DNA from: Bordetella parapertussis
GTDB taxonomy: Bacteria > Pseudomonadota > Gammaproteobacteria > Burkholderiales > Burkholderiaceae_C
Assembly (NCBI GenBank): GCA_945878065.1
Contig: CAMDXA010000009.1
Coordinates: 7,405-71,404, forward strand
DNA: 64,000 bases
Reading direction: 5' to 3'
Numbering within the stretch: the stretch's first letter is position 1; the number at the start of each line of letters is the position of its first letter. The position numbers and the translations under genes were made by a program. Shown piece by piece: positions 63,589 to 64,000 of the stretch. The notes beneath the pieces are model-generated. The model was given only the letters and a program-made list of their open reading frames with translations, did no database searches and was not told the DNA's origin.

Positions 63589-64000
63589 ATGAAATTAACC
63601 AAAATCTTCTTGGCCGTTGCCATGGTCACCACCAGCATGGCCACCATCAGCCAGACCGGCGGTACTGCTGCCGGCAGCAGCAGCGGCGGTCAGCAGAAAT
63701 CTGGCGGGGCGTCAACCGGCGCCAGCGCAACGGGTGGTCAGTCTGCCGGCCCAAGCGCTGGCGGCCAAAGTAGCAGCGGCCAGCAGAAATCTGGCGGCGC
63801 GCAAACCCAAAGTGCGGGTGGCAGCCAAGGCGGCGGCTCGGCCGGTGGCCAAGCCGGCCCAAGCGCTGGTGCCCCAAGCAGCAGCGGCGGCCAGCAGAAA
63901 TCTGGCGGTGCGCAAACCCAAAGTGCGGGTGGCAGCCAAGGCGGCGGCTCGGCCGGTGGCCAAGCCGGCCAAAGCGCTGGTGGCCAAAGCAGAGGCGGCC
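63589..64000 (+). CDS. Secreted Gly/Ser/Gln-rich tandem-repeat protein (3'-truncated by window edge)
   Basis: An open frame from ATG 63589 to the window end (at least 137 codons). GGAG lies seven bases before the start. The N-terminus MKLTKIFLAVAMVTTSMATI is a Sec signal peptide. Everything after is low-complexity Gly, Ser, Gln, Ala and Thr with regular QQKSGG motifs, no aromatic residue, no cysteine and almost no acidic residue. Motif starts fall at 63691, 63781 and 63892, the last two about 111 bases (37 residues) apart. I recognise no family; an extracellular matrix or surface polymer protein is conceivable but unproven. Reading frames on the opposite strand (for example 63712-63987) are shadows of the repeats. 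Confidence 0.75.
   Translation, partial: MKLTKIFLAVAMVTTSMATISQTGGTAAGSSSGGQQKSGGASTGASATGGQSAGPSAGGQSSSGQQKSGGAQTQSAGGSQGGGSAGGQAGPSAGAPSSSGGQQKSGGAQTQSAGGSQGGGSAGGQAGQSAGGQSRGG
63691..64000. repeat. Tandem coding repeat, about 111-bp unit
   Basis: Unit 1 (63691-63780, 90 bases) is a shorter, diverged copy. Unit 2 (63781-63891) and unit 3 (63892 to at least 64000) are nearly identical, both encoding QQKSGGAQTQSAGGSQGGG then SAGGQAG. The array continues past the window. High nucleotide identity suggests recent unit duplication and likely length variation. Confidence 0.88.

Noticed and set aside
63712..63987. Ala/Leu-rich open frame antisense to the repeat protein
   Set aside because: It is produced by the repeat on the other strand; it has no signal, start site or family match, and the plus-strand frame has a proper signal peptide and ribosome binding site.

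Overview
The window looks like chromosomal DNA of a betaproteobacterium, most likely a member of the Burkholderiales and possibly a Comamonadaceae-like freshwater lineage. The order and the genus-level guess are inference from gene content: rpoBC followed by rsmB, a DUF4390 gene and an NtrY-type kinase; an H-NS protein with the short Burkholderiales-type DNA-binding tail; a PhaM-like phasin; a fused isobutyryl-CoA mutase; and CIRCE-controlled groESL. Base composition appears moderately GC-rich and even by eye. I found no rRNA, tRNA, CRISPR array, insertion sequence or prophage, and no gene-free gap reaches 300 bases.

Layout. 1-5042 holds the end of rpoB and all of rpoC. 5104-10582 is a tight same-strand run: LemA-like protein, RsmB, DUF4390 protein, NtrY-like kinase and a short REC-Fis response regulator. 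10592-13888 (minus) is icmF. 14140-15881 pairs a TMEM220-family membrane protein with a PQQ-type sugar dehydrogenase. 15924-25439 is a peptide uptake and hydrolysis locus: a divergent amidase, then a Tat-signal solute-binding protein, two permeases, a double ATPase, an M81 (MlrC-like) metallopeptidase and a second amidase. coaX, a molybdopterin oxidoreductase and an M20 amidohydrolase follow to 29630, then a phasin-TetR pair.

30881-36549 is a cell-surface polysaccharide block: an RfaH-type antiterminator, an UppS-type prenyltransferase, an NYN-domain protein and rfbBDAC for dTDP-L-rhamnose. It is closed by a convergent H-NS gene. 37122-43803 is mixed metabolism: argB, slmA, an SDR plus FAA-hydrolase pair, ttcA-folB-folM-like genes, a MidA/NDUFAF7-type methyltransferase and a DUF2905 protein. 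43848-52664 is a complete mdtABC-outer-membrane-factor efflux operon. 52675-58046 has cca, an NDUFA9-like protein, tal, a ChaN-like protein and a LysR regulator. 58126-60158 is groESL with a perfect CIRCE element. An SDR and a large membrane-anchored spermidine-synthase-like protein follow.

The window ends inside a secreted, Gly/Ser/Gln-rich protein built from about 111-bp tandem repeats. It sits behind an AT-rich leader that contains a perfect 18-bp palindrome.

No wholly new system is evident. The least explained parts are the repeat protein at the right edge, the NYN-domain protein translationally coupled to the rhamnose genes in an RfaH/UppS-headed cluster, the kinase paired with a regulator that lacks an AAA+ domain, and the M81/amidase/ABC-transporter locus.
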